From Prosthecobacter sp. (GTDB lineage: Bacteria > Verrucomicrobiota > Verrucomicrobiia > Verrucomicrobiales > Verrucomicrobiaceae), in assembly GCA_021733925.1 (NCBI GenBank), contig JAIPJY010000014.1, positions 62,001 to 126,000 of the forward strand: 64,000 nucleotides of DNA. The letters are read 5' to 3'. Made by a program: the position numbers and the translations under genes. The notes under the pieces are model-generated. The model was not told the DNA's origin and made no database searches. It worked only from the letters and a program-made list of their open reading frames with translations. Shown here piece after piece: positions 31,211 to 40,800 of the stretch (the first letter of the stretch is position 1; the number at the start of each line of letters is the position of its first letter).

Positions 31211-31517
31211 GCCAGCATTGGAGCGGGTTCGGATGGGGGAATCAAGGCTGGGAGGTGATGGGTTTTGGTATGAATGTCACGTGGGGGGGCGGAAAGTAAA
31301 AAGGGGGGCTCCGGTGCTCTGGAGACCGTTTTGACCTTTAGGACGGCGAAACCTTGAACTTATGTGCCTTTCCGCCCCTTGACCGCCCGCCCCTTTTCTC
31401 GTTAATTTCCAGTGTTTACAAGTTATCAGTCTCGGCATAAAACATGCTTGGTATTCCACGACTCCCGAACTGGCGTGTGGTGCCAGGCTTTACCCATCAC
31501 TTTCTGATTCTCGGCAC
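31211..31517. other. intergenic region between nagA and the ExbB operon
   Basis: 307 bp without a convincing gene. It contains a G-run-rich stretch near 31280-31315 and more AT-rich DNA from 31400 on, which holds a weak promoter candidate for the exbB-like gene. Nothing else recognised. Confidence 0.5.
31415..31442 (+). promoter_or_regulatory. candidate sigma-70-type promoter of the exbB-exbD-tonB-like operon
   Basis: TTTACA (31415-31420) and ATAAAA (31437-31442) with a 16-bp spacer, about 75 bp before the ATG at 31518. It is the best match in the intergenic region but weak by itself. Confidence 0.25.
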
Positions 31518-32207
31518 ATGATAGATCTTATCTCCAAAGGCGGACCGCTCGTATGGCTCCTAATAGGGTGCCTGTGCTTCGCCGGAGCGATTTTTATCGA
31601 ACGTCTGGCCTACTTTCACCGGGCGAGCATGAACGTCGGTGAATTCCTGGCCGGACTGGCCAGCCTGATCCGCCGCAAAAACTTCGCCGAAGCCCTGCAG
31701 GAATGCGTGGCCACTCGGGTGCCAGCCGGGCGGGTGATCCACGCGGCGCTGCTGCGGCACCATGCACCGCGCGAGCAGCTCAAGGAAATCGTGCAGGAGG
31801 CGGGTCAGCTTGAGGTTCCCCGTCTTGAGCGCTTTCTCGGCATCCTGAACGCCATCGCGCATGCGGCACCGCTGATCGGCCTGCTGGGCACCGTGATCGG
31901 CCTGCTGGACAGCTTTACCAGTCTTTCCTCCGCCAATGGCGTGGCGACCCAGGCGGATGTGGCGCGTGGTGTGTATCAGAGCCTGATCACTTCCGCGCTC
32001 GGTCTGGTCGTGGCCATTCCCGCCTATCTCTCCTTTGCCTTTCTCAGCGCCCGTGCCCGCTCCCTGATGCATGATCTGGAACGCGCCGGCATTGAGATCG
32101 TGAATCTGATCGAAGACGCCAACAGCACGGACAACATCGTGGAATTCCGCCCGGCGGAAGCCGCGCCGCCGATGACGAAGTCGCGTGGCCGCGGGATGAA
32201 AGGATAA
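31518..32207 (+). CDS. MotA/TolQ/ExbB proton channel family protein
   Basis: A 229-residue inner-membrane proton channel subunit. Membrane helices are at residues about 10-30 (GGPLVWLLIGCLCFAGAIFIERL), 110-140 (LNAIAHAAPLIGLLGTVIGLLDSF) and 155-180 (SLITSALGLVVAIPAYLSFAFL), with the conserved GLLGTVIG and ALGLVVAIPA. It uses the proton gradient to energise TonB-type transport. First gene of a four-gene operon with ExbD-like, TonB-like and zinc-ribbon genes. Confidence 0.92.
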   Translation: MIDLISKGGPLVWLLIGCLCFAGAIFIERLAYFHRASMNVGEFLAGLASLIRRKNFAEALQECVATRVPAGRVIHAALLRHHAPREQLKEIVQEAGQLEVPRLERFLGILNAIAHAAPLIGLLGTVIGLLDSFTSLSSANGVATQADVARGVYQSLITSALGLVVAIPAYLSFAFLSARARSLMHDLERAGIEIVNLIEDANSTDNIVEFRPAEAAPPMTKSRGRGMKG

Positions 32208-32279
32208 TTTCCCGCTGCGCATTTTCGGCTGGCCCAACCACCTCGCGCCTCCGATACTGCGCGCATCGCCGTATCAACC

Positions 32280-32684
32280 ATGAAGCTCGAGAGTCATCTG
32301 CCCAAGCAAAGCCCCTGGCTGTACACGGTGCCACTGCTGAACATGATCCTGCTGCTGCTGGTGTATTTCCTTCTCAACAGCAATTTTGTGGTGCAGTCAG
32401 GCATCAATGTGGAGCCGCCGCAGTCGAACTCGCGGCTCACGGGCTTTGACCGCGCCCACATCATCACCGTGCCCGCCGGACTGGAGAATGCGCTGTATTT
32501 TGACGGGGTGCGCATCACCACGGGCGAACTGCGGGAAAAGCTCAAGGCGAACCGCGAAGGCGAGCGCCGCGCCATCATCCATGCCGCCAGGCAGGCCACG
32601 CATGGCCGCGTGATCGAGATCGGCAACATCGCGCTCGAGCTCGGTTACGAAGTCGCGTATTCCACCGTGCCGCCCAAGGCGTAA
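32280..32684 (+). CDS. ExbD/TolR family biopolymer transport protein
   Basis: A 134-residue protein with one N-terminal helix (PWLYTVPLLNMILLLLVYFLLNS) and a periplasmic domain. ExbD normally has a conserved membrane Asp; here the helix reads PLLNMILLLLVYFLL, with Asn where Asp is usual, which may weaken proton coupling or mark a specialised subfamily. The periplasmic part ends IALELGYEVAYSTVPPKA. It sits 72 bp after the ExbB-like gene. Confidence 0.8.
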   Translation: MKLESHLPKQSPWLYTVPLLNMILLLLVYFLLNSNFVVQSGINVEPPQSNSRLTGFDRAHIITVPAGLENALYFDGVRITTGELREKLKANREGERRAIIHAARQATHGRVIEIGNIALELGYEVAYSTVPPKA

Positions 32685-32700
32685 CACGCCGCTGATCACG

Positions 32701-33441
32701 ATGCCCACGAAACCGCATTCTTCCACGCCGGGTCTGATCTTCGCCTGGGACGTGCGTGATCATTCGGTATGGCATCTTGTGGGAGCGCTTATGCTGCTGA
32801 TGGCCGCGATGGCCGGTTTCTTCTTCATCTTCCGCATTGTGCATCCGGTGACGCAGCGGCTGCCGGTCACGCCGCAGCATGTGATCTCCCTTGATCCCAA
32901 CATTCCGGCAGAACTGGCTCTCATCCATCGCGCGCAGGACCGCAGCTTTGCACTCTTGAGCGACGCCGACTCCGTGGCGCCGGTCGAAAGCCCGCAGCTG
33001 GCCTTTCATCCCTCCTTTGCCGGTCATGAGATCAAGCTGCGCGAACTCGAGCCCGCGACTGCCGCCATCCATCAGCCGCGTCTCTTCACCGCAGCTGCGG
33101 ATGTTCTGCCGCCGGTGCCACGCCGTACCGTCGATTCTGTGGCCATGCCACCTGCCGCAAAGCTGCATGCCATCATGAGTACTTCTCTGGCAAAGCGCGG
33201 CCCGGCCAGTGTGGAACTGAGCGGCATCAAGCTCACCCAGCCCACGCGGGTGCAGTTTCGTGTCGCCATTGGCAGTGCGGGACAGATTGTCAGTGCCCTG
33301 CCGCTGAGCAGTGTCGACGATGCTGAAATCATGCAGCAGTTGCATGCCGCAGTGCGCACGCTTCGGTTCACACCCGCTGAGGTGAAGCGTGTTGAATGGG
33401 GCGAAATCTCCTTCCGCTGGGAGGTGGCTGCCACGCCATGA
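32701..33441 (+). CDS. TonB-like protein
   Basis: A 246-residue protein with a single N-terminal membrane helix (WHLVGALMLLMAAMAGFFFIF), a long variable periplasmic region and a C-terminal domain (PTRVQFRVAIGSAGQIVSALPLSSVDDAEIMQQLHAAVRTLRFTP) of TonB shape. The usual Pro-Glu/Pro-Lys spacer is replaced by an Ala/Pro-containing one. It should transmit energy from the ExbB/ExbD-like pair to outer-membrane receptors, possibly including the receptor at 48947. The stop overlaps the next ATG (ATGA). Confidence 0.72.
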   Translation: MPTKPHSSTPGLIFAWDVRDHSVWHLVGALMLLMAAMAGFFFIFRIVHPVTQRLPVTPQHVISLDPNIPAELALIHRAQDRSFALLSDADSVAPVESPQLAFHPSFAGHEIKLRELEPATAAIHQPRLFTAAADVLPPVPRRTVDSVAMPPAAKLHAIMSTSLAKRGPASVELSGIKLTQPTRVQFRVAIGSAGQIVSALPLSSVDDAEIMQQLHAAVRTLRFTPAEVKRVEWGEISFRWEVAATP

Positions 33442-33683
33442 TTCCCATTCCGCTCGGTGGTTTGATCATTCTGTTCATGGCCGTCGGGGTCACGACGGTC
33501 TGCGTACTGTGGTTTCACAGCTTCTGGCGCGATCGCAAACGCGAGGTCTATCGTCGTCGCATCGCCATCCAGTGCCGCATTTGCGGTACAGCCTATGCCT
33601 GTGAGGCCAAGCGCAAGATCGACGTCACCATCTGTCCCGTCTGCCACACGCCGAACGAACGGAACAAGCTGCAGCAAATCTGA
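33438..33683 (+). CDS. small membrane-anchored zinc-ribbon protein
   Basis: An 81-residue protein. One membrane helix (LGGLIILFMAVGVTTVCVLWF) is followed by a basic segment and two CxxC pairs (CRICGTAY and CPVCHTPN) forming a zinc ribbon facing the cytoplasm. The start at 33438 overlaps the TonB-like stop; the frame extends 14 codons upstream but inside that gene. Not recognised as a named family; its operon position suggests an accessory or assembly role in the TonB-type system. Confidence 0.7.
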   Translation: MIPIPLGGLIILFMAVGVTTVCVLWFHSFWRDRKREVYRRRIAIQCRICGTAYACEAKRKIDVTICPVCHTPNERNKLQQI

Positions 33684-33702
33684 GGGGCGAATGGATGCAA
33701 TA

Positions 33703-33809
33703 AAGTACTGCCGAGCTTTAGCTCGTTCTGGAAAAGTACTATCGAGCTTTAGCTCGTTCTGGAAAACGCGCTGCATCTCCCAGAACGAGCTAAAGCTCGA
33801 TAGTACTTT
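33703..33809. repeat. REP-like TTTA-loop hairpins: two direct copies and one inverted copy
   Basis: Copies at 33703-33732 and 33733-33762 (plus) and 33780-33809 (minus). Each holds CGAGC-TTTA-GCTCG followed by TTCTGG and is preceded by AAGTACT. Copies 2 and 3 are perfect reverse complements, so the block can also fold as one long hairpin. A related copy with a different stem, CCGGC-TTTA-GCCGG, is at 51871-51902. Located between the zinc-ribbon and MoxR genes. Confidence 0.75.
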
Positions 33810-33921
33810 CTGCCTTGCGCCATGAAAGCAGACTTGCGTTACACCCTGCAAATCGGCGACACTTGCAGGTATAACTCATCCTCTCGTGTCCTCACGCGCA
33901 TCCCATTCCCCCACCGACGCC

Positions 33922-34851
33922 ATGCTGCCCGCCGCTACTGCTCTGCAAGCGTCCCAACAAATCGAAACCATCATCGCGAGTGTGTCGCAGATCATTCTTG
34001 GCAAAGAGAATGTCGTGCGCCTCGCGGTGACCTGCCTTCTGGCTCGTGGGCACCTGCTGTTTGAGGATCAGCCAGGCGTCGGCAAAACGATGCTGTCCCA
34101 GGCGCTCGCGCAGGCGCTGGGTCTTGGTTTCCGCCGTGTGCAGTTCACCAGCGATCTCCTGCCTGCCGACATTCTCGGAGCTTCGGTATATGACCGGGAC
34201 ACGGCGGCGTTTCATTTCCATCGCGGCCCGGTCTTCACGCAGGTGCTGCTGGCGGATGAAATCAACCGCGCCACGCCCAAGACCCAGTCAGCTCTGCTCG
34301 AAGCCATGGAGGAAGGCAAGATCACTGCCGATGGCGCCACGCATCCTTTGCCGGAACCGTTCTTTGTCATCGCCACGCAGAATCCATCCTCGCAAATCGG
34401 CACCTTCATGCTGCCGGAGTCGCAGATGGACCGCTTCCTCATGCGTCTCGCCCTCGGAGTGCCGGATCGCACCGCCGAACGTGCGCTGCTGGAAGGCCAG
34501 GAGCGCCGTGAGATGCTGCGTGCGATGCAGCCCGCGATGACCTTTCACGAACTGCAGCAACTGCAGACCTGGACGCGGGCAGTGTACGCTTCGCCTGCCT
34601 TGCTCGATTACTTGCAGGATCTGCTGGCCGCCAGCCGCGTTCAGGGGCACGGGCTCTCTCCCCGTGCAGGGCTTTCAGTGCTTGCCGCCGCCCGTGCCTG
34701 GGCCCTGCTCAGCGGGCGGGCGATGGTGCTGCCCGAAGACATTCAGGCCGTCGCCGTGGTCGTCATGGGACATCGTCTCGAACATGCCGCCGATGGCATG
34801 ACAGGCGTGGAACTCGCACGGCAGTTGATTGCTGAAACCCCGGTTCCTTGA
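33922..34851 (+). CDS. MoxR-family AAA+ ATPase
   Basis: A 309-residue AAA+ chaperone-like ATPase. Walker A is FEDQPGVGKT (about residues 47-56), Walker B is VLLADEINRATPKTQSALLEAMEE, sensor 1 is VIATQNPSSQIGTF, and the C-terminal lid has LSPRAGLSVLAAARAWALLSGR. The start at 33922 (MLPAATALQ) is chosen; a GTG at 33886 in frame is possible. MoxR ATPases work with DUF58 proteins, and here the DUF58-transglutaminase gene starts 4 bp downstream, so they form one unit. Confidence 0.93.
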   Translation: MLPAATALQASQQIETIIASVSQIILGKENVVRLAVTCLLARGHLLFEDQPGVGKTMLSQALAQALGLGFRRVQFTSDLLPADILGASVYDRDTAAFHFHRGPVFTQVLLADEINRATPKTQSALLEAMEEGKITADGATHPLPEPFFVIATQNPSSQIGTFMLPESQMDRFLMRLALGVPDRTAERALLEGQERREMLRAMQPAMTFHELQQLQTWTRAVYASPALLDYLQDLLAASRVQGHGLSPRAGLSVLAAARAWALLSGRAMVLPEDIQAVAVVVMGHRLEHAADGMTGVELARQLIAETPVP

Positions 34852-34855
34852 TGTC

Positions 34856-37786
34856 ATGAAAGTGCGCGTGCGCTGGAACCGACACACGCTGGCGCTGCTA
34901 GCCATCGTGGCGGGCATGTGGTATGCGGCGGAGGCGCAGTCCAATGGGGCCGCCCATTTGATTGCGTTGCTCACTGCGACGATGGGCCTGCTCTCCTGGC
35001 TGCATGCACGGGCGAACCTGCGTGGCTTGCACATCCGGTTGATCGGGGCCAGACCAGCGGTGCAGAATGCTGAAAAATGCATCCCGGTGGAACTGCGTGC
35101 CACGGGCGCTGTATCTCCATGTGGACTCGAAGTGTACGTCGTCGGTGCCTCCACCCCCGTCTTTGTCGAGCGTGTACCGGCAGGTGGGGCAGTGGTTGTC
35201 GATCTGCCGCCGCCGTTGCACCATGCCAGCGGTGCGTTGCAGCTGGTGGTGCGCAGTGTTTACCCTCTGGGCCTTTTCTCGGCGGAGTGCCTGGTGGAGA
35301 CATCGTGGGTGCGCCGCGTGCATCCCGAACCTGCAGGTGATCTGCCGCTGCCTGCGCCAGTCACATCACGGCAGGGAGATGCCATCGCCGTTTCCTCCTC
35401 TCGTGGAAATACTGGCGGAGGTGATGATTTTGCCGGGCTGCGTGAGTGGCGTGCGGGGGATTCACCACGTCACATCGACTGGCGCTCGGCGGCGCGTGGA
35501 GGCCCGTTGATGGTCAAATCATGGAGCAGCGGAGTCCAAGGCGTCGTGGTGCTCGACTGGAATGCACTGACGCTCGATGAGCCTGCTCGTGCGGCTCAGA
35601 TCGCACGCTGGATGGAAATCTGCGAAGACGAAGGCAAGCCGTACGAACTTCATATGCCCGGACACATCATTCGCGCGAGTCATGGTCCCGCCCATTTGCG
35701 GCGCTGCCTTGATGCGCTCTCCCTGCAGTCGGGCACAGATGCCGGATCAGCTCTGTCGGAAGAATTGCAGACAGGCAAGACGGACAGTGTTTTGAGTTTG
35801 GAGCAGTCCACTTTCCTGCCCAGACGACCGCTGCTGTTTCTGAGTCTCGCGCTGCTGCTCGCCATTCTGCCGCTGCATGGCTACATCGCCACGGCAGGCT
35901 TGGTGGTGTGTGCGTTGTGCCTGATCTGGCGTGGGGTGCTGCACATGGCGGTGCCGCATTTGCTCGTGCGTGTGGGTGTCATCATCGCGGGTGTCACGGC
36001 TGTGTATTTTAATTATGGCGAGCTGGGTGGCATGGAGCCGGGCATCGCACTGCTGCTGGTGCTCGCCGGAGCCAAGATGCTGGAAAGCCGCACACCGCGT
36101 GAGTTTCAGGTACTGGCGCTCATTGGCTGGTTCCTCGCCTTCTGCGCAGTGCTGCTGGAAAACCACCTTGCCCGTTCCGTGTGGACCGTGGTGGTGGTGC
36201 TGTTCATCACCGCGTGCATGGTGCGCTTTCGTCGCAGCATTCCGGGCGCGCGTGAACCCCTGCGCATCACCTCCATGCTCTTTGCCCAGGCGCTTCCATT
36301 GGCTCTGCTGCTGTTCTTTGTGTTTCCACGTGGATTGCTTGACCTTGGTTCCGCGCTTGGTCGCAGCCGCTTTGGTGAAACAGGCATCGACAATGTTCTC
36401 GATCCCGGCAACATCGCCACAGTGGCCCAGAGTTCGGGCGTGGCCTTCCGCGTGCGCTTTCCAGGCGGCACACTGCCTCCGAACGAGATCCGCTACTGGC
36501 GCTGTCTCACGCTCTGGAACTGTGAAGGCATGCGCTGGACGCATGGTGATCGCCTGAGCTTCGCCCCCCAGCTGCCGCGTCCGCAAGGCGGCGTGGACGT
36601 GCGTCAGATCATCGACCTGGAGGCCCATGGCAAACGCTGGCTGCCCGGGTTGGACAAGCCGCTCATGGCAAGGATCCGTGGTGAGAGTCTGTCTCCCGAA
36701 TTCGATCAATCGCTCGTCTCTCCTTTCTCCATCCAGAATTCAGAGCGCTTTGAGGTCGTATCGTATTGCGAGCTGCCGACAGGAAAGGATCCGGTGCGTG
36801 ATTTGCCCGAGAGCCATCGAGAAGCCGCGATGCAGTTGCCGGCAAACATCTCGCCCAAACTCAGGCAGCTCACCGACTACTGGAAATCGGTGACGCAATC
36901 GGATGAGCAGATTGTGCAGATCGCGCTCAATTACGTTAGAACCCAGGGTTTCAGCTACACGCTGGAGCCGGGCGAGTACAAAGGGCCGCAGGCGCTGGAT
37001 GACTTCTTTCTAATCCGCCGCGCAGGTTTCTGCGAGCACTTCAGCGCCAGCTTTGCCACGCTCATGCGCATGGCGGGAGTGCCCTCGCGCGTTGTTGTCG
37101 GCTATCTCGGGGGCGAATACTCCGAACACAACGGCGGCTACCTCATCGTGAAACAAAGTGACGTGCATGCGTGGACGGAAGTGTGGCTGAAAAACTACGG
37201 CTGGTATCGGGTGGATCCCACCGCAGCGCTTGCGCCTGATCGCGTGAACATCGACCTGCGCGCCTTTTTGGCCGGTGGTGCAGAGGAGGCAGAACGCCAG
37301 CGCCGCACCCTGTGGGGGCGCTCGTTGCAGCACCTGCGGCTGTGGTGGGACAGCGTCAACTACGACTGGCAAAACCAGGTCATCGACTACAACCAGGAGG
37401 CCCAGCGCGGCCTGCTGGAAAGTGTCGGCCTGCGTCACAGCAAACTGGTGCTGCTCATCCCCAGTACGGCCTTCGTCCTGGTGGGAGCCTTGCTCATCGC
37501 CTTGTGGCTGCGGCGTCCCGCACGTCATGCCGATCCATGGATGCGGCTCTGGCAGCGCGCATGCAGTCGTGTGGGCAAAGCCGGTGTGAAGACCTGGAAG
37601 CCCAATGAAGGCCCGCTGACCTTTGCCCGGCGCGTCGCAGAAGCACGTCCCGATCTCTCACCTCAGTTCGACCCCTTGGTCGCCATGTATGTGTCAGGCC
37701 GCTACGGTTCCTCTCATGAAGTCTTGGATCAATTCAAAGCCGCCGTGCAGCGGTTCAAGCCCAAACGGCTCACCCGCAGTTCGTAG
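34856..37786 (+). CDS. DUF58-transglutaminase (DUF3488/TgpA) fusion protein
   Basis: A 976-residue membrane protein that joins two normally separate partners of the MoxR system. Residues 1-300 form a DUF58 region (two N-terminal helices, then GGDDFAGLREWRAGDSPRHIDWRSAARGGPLMVK, the DUF58 hallmark). Residues about 320-510 are a DUF3488 membrane block, followed by a periplasmic transglutaminase-like domain with the Cys of RRAGFCEHFSASFATLMRMAGVPSR, His of DVHAWTEVW and Asp of YRVDPT. A last helix (LLIPSTAFVLVGALLIALW) and a DUF4129-like tail end it. The start at 34856 follows the MoxR stop by 4 bp. A single continuous frame supports a true fusion. Confidence 0.9.
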   Translation: MKVRVRWNRHTLALLAIVAGMWYAAEAQSNGAAHLIALLTATMGLLSWLHARANLRGLHIRLIGARPAVQNAEKCIPVELRATGAVSPCGLEVYVVGASTPVFVERVPAGGAVVVDLPPPLHHASGALQLVVRSVYPLGLFSAECLVETSWVRRVHPEPAGDLPLPAPVTSRQGDAIAVSSSRGNTGGGDDFAGLREWRAGDSPRHIDWRSAARGGPLMVKSWSSGVQGVVVLDWNALTLDEPARAAQIARWMEICEDEGKPYELHMPGHIIRASHGPAHLRRCLDALSLQSGTDAGSALSEELQTGKTDSVLSLEQSTFLPRRPLLFLSLALLLAILPLHGYIATAGLVVCALCLIWRGVLHMAVPHLLVRVGVIIAGVTAVYFNYGELGGMEPGIALLLVLAGAKMLESRTPREFQVLALIGWFLAFCAVLLENHLARSVWTVVVVLFITACMVRFRRSIPGAREPLRITSMLFAQALPLALLLFFVFPRGLLDLGSALGRSRFGETGIDNVLDPGNIATVAQSSGVAFRVRFPGGTLPPNEIRYWRCLTLWNCEGMRWTHGDRLSFAPQLPRPQGGVDVRQIIDLEAHGKRWLPGLDKPLMARIRGESLSPEFDQSLVSPFSIQNSERFEVVSYCELPTGKDPVRDLPESHREAAMQLPANISPKLRQLTDYWKSVTQSDEQIVQIALNYVRTQGFSYTLEPGEYKGPQALDDFFLIRRAGFCEHFSASFATLMRMAGVPSRVVVGYLGGEYSEHNGGYLIVKQSDVHAWTEVWLKNYGWYRVDPTAALAPDRVNIDLRAFLAGGAEEAERQRRTLWGRSLQHLRLWWDSVNYDWQNQVIDYNQEAQRGLLESVGLRHSKLVLLIPSTAFVLVGALLIALWLRRPARHADPWMRLWQRACSRVGKAGVKTWKPNEGPLTFARRVAEARPDLSPQFDPLVAMYVSGRYGSSHEVLDQFKAAVQRFKPKRLTRSS

Positions 37787-37815
37787 CAGTCAGCATGCAG
37801 CCCATGTCTCCTGTC

Positions 37816-40800
37816 TCAGCGCACAGCGGGCAACCGCCGCCGCCGCAGACCTAGGCCCAGCAAGCCGCCGAGCAGCAGCAAGGCGCGGCTGGGTTCAGGC
37901 ACGATGGCGATAACGCCGGTGCTGCCGAAGAGACTCACATCCCAGAACCAGCTGCTGTTGTAAACGGTGAGATCTGGCAGATCGAGCGCGAAGCCCGCAT
38001 TGTCGGCGCTCCCTCCCACGCGCATGCCGGTGCCTGAGTCATAATAGGCCTGCGAAATGTTTGATCCGGTCCAGTCGATGAGATCGAACACTGCTTGATA
38101 GGTCGGCGTGAAATCTGCCCCCAAGGTGACCGTGATGGCGGATGCTGCATCAAGGGACAGGGTGCCATTCACGATGATGCGGTCGTTGCTGCCATCAGTG
38201 GCGGTGCCGCTGAAGCCAGTCAGGCGATTGGTGGTGGGATCAAACGTGGCGTTCAGGCCGGAGTCACTGCTCTTCAACTGCAGCGCCAGCGTGGCGGAGG
38301 CACCCACGGTGAGATTGCCATCAATTAAAACGGTGCCGATCTCCGTGCTCAGCCCCGTTGTGCCAGCAGTGATGGTGGCTGCATTGCCACCTGGTGCCAA
38401 AGTCGCATTCGCAGCGAGATTGACTGACCCGGCAATTTTTCCCGTGCCGCCGAGAGTCGCGTTCGCATTGACCTGCACCGTGTTGGTGCCGGTGGCGGAA
38501 TCAGCGCCGCCATACACATTGTTCACCAGCAGGCTTCCGGCGCTGACTGTGGTCTGCCCGGTGTAGCTGTTGGCGCCGCTCAGCACGGTGGTGCCGCTGC
38601 CTGTTTGATTCACCACACCCGTGCCGCTGACGTTGTTGGCCACCGTCAGGAGGTCACTGCGGTTGAAGGCCAGCGTGGCGTTGTTGATCACATCCCCGGA
38701 ACCCAGCGTTCCCGAGGTGCCGCCATTGCCCGCCTGCAAGGTGCCTGCGCTGATCGTGGTGGCTCCAGAGTAGGTGTTGGTGCCGAGGAGCACGAGGGTG
38801 CCCGTGTTGCTTTTGGTGACCGCTCCACCGCCGTTGATTTCCTGCACGTCTTTGAGCGTGCCGGATTCGAGCGTGAGGGTGTCAATGGTGTTGGTGGCAT
38901 CGCCAATGCTATGCCCGGTCATGTCCAGTGTGCCGCCGGTGAGCTGGATGATGCTGGTCGTGTTCGCCGTGGTGGCACCCGCTCCGCCGCCTTCGACGAT
39001 GTTCACATTCGAGACCAGCGTGCCACCGCTGATTGTCAGTGTGGCCTTGGCGTTGCCGAAGGTGTTCGTATTCGCATAGGTGGCCATGACGAAGCTGCCG
39101 CCGCTGTTCACGGTGAAGGTGCCGCCGCTGATGATCAGGATGCCGTTGCCCGATGGACCTGGAGAACTGGTGCCTGCATTCCCGCTCATGGTGCCCATCT
39201 CGACGCTGTTTGCAGTGAAGGTGCCTCCGTCAAAGTACACCGTGCCAGCCGATCCGCCGCCACCACCGCTGCTGCGCTTGCCGATGATGAGCGCACCCGC
39301 TGTGATGGTGGCGGTGTGCCCGCGCAAATCGAGTGTGCCGGTGGGCTGGGCTCCCGTGGCAGTGGTCAAAGAACTTCCCACGGTGATGTCGGTCGTGGTG
39401 CCGGTTTTGCCGCCGATCACCACAGTGCCCGCACTGCCGGCGGTTTGGGAGGCGAATTTCAGGGTGGCCACGCCTTTGGAGACGCCGATGTTGAGGGTGT
39501 CCGTGGCAATGATGTTGCTGCCTGCGCCGAGCACCGTGGTGCTGCTGCCGGAGTTCAGTCCGTTGCTGTTGGAAAGCTGCACCACATTCGCGGTGATGTT
39601 GTTGCTCGTGTCTGAGAGCAGGAGCGTGCTGTTGACGTTGACTCCGAAGCCCACGCGAAACTCCTTCACGTTTGCGGTGAATGATCCCAGCCCGGTGAAG
39701 TCAGAGGTCACATTGTTTGCATTGGCACCATTGTCGAACGGGTTGGTGGCATTGGGCAGCAGATCGGCGGCACCCTGCGAGGTGACGGTCTGCAGCCCGG
39801 CATCAAAATTCGCATTCGTGTTATTGATCACCAGCGATCCCGGCCCGGTGATGATGGCGCGTGTCACGGTTTTGACATTGTTGGCAATGCCGATGCTCAT
39901 GCTGCCATTGACCTGAAGGGTCTGCCCGGCACCGATGGTGACCACGCTGCTGAGATTCGCGTTGTTGGAGGCGATCTGCAGGCTGGCAATCTGCTGGCTG
40001 GCGCTGCTGAGATCCAAGGCGCCGGTGAAGGCTCCAGAGCCGATGGTGACGGCGGTGCCTGTGGGCAGGGTGTCATTGGCTCCAATCTTCAGCGTGCCCG
40101 ATGTGATGAGGGTGCTGCCTGAGTAGGTGTTGGAACCCGTGGCCGCGGTGAAGATCAGCGTGCCGTCACCGGTTTTGTTGATGCCGCCTGCGCCCGTGAC
40201 GGGTGCCGCCACCGTCGCGGTGACTGCTGTGTCCACGCGCATTTCCGTCGCCGCATCGGTGATTTGAATCTGGCCTCCCGAGTTTGCCAGCGTGTAGTTC
40301 CGGGCAAACTGCAGCCCGTTGACTGCCACGGCATCCTGCACCTGAACCGTGCCACCAACGACTCCGCCAAACACAGCGATCTTTTCCACCGAGGCAGACC
40401 AGCTCGTATTGTTGCTGCCGTCGGCCAGGGTCCAGTTGGTGCCGGCATTGGTCCAGGTGCCATCTCCACCGTCCACGACGTTGTCCGCCACGCTGTCGCC
40501 TCCGTCCCAATACTGGGCGTTGATGCCAGTGGCGACGAGGTTCACCGCCTGGTTCACGGTGTCCACGACGATGCTCACGTCATAGCCAGCCAGCGCCTGC
40601 GCCACCAAGCCGTTGTCCGTCAGCGTGCCCGTGTAGCCGATGAGCTTGTAGGTGCCTGCCGTGAATCCGGCCCCCGTTGTAACTCGCACAATGCCGTCGA
40701 GAGTGATGAGGCTGCCATTGGCCTGAATGAGGTCGCTCGTCGTGCCCAGATCAAACAGCAGCAGCGTGCTGTCATTGAGCACCAGATTTCCACCCACGGT

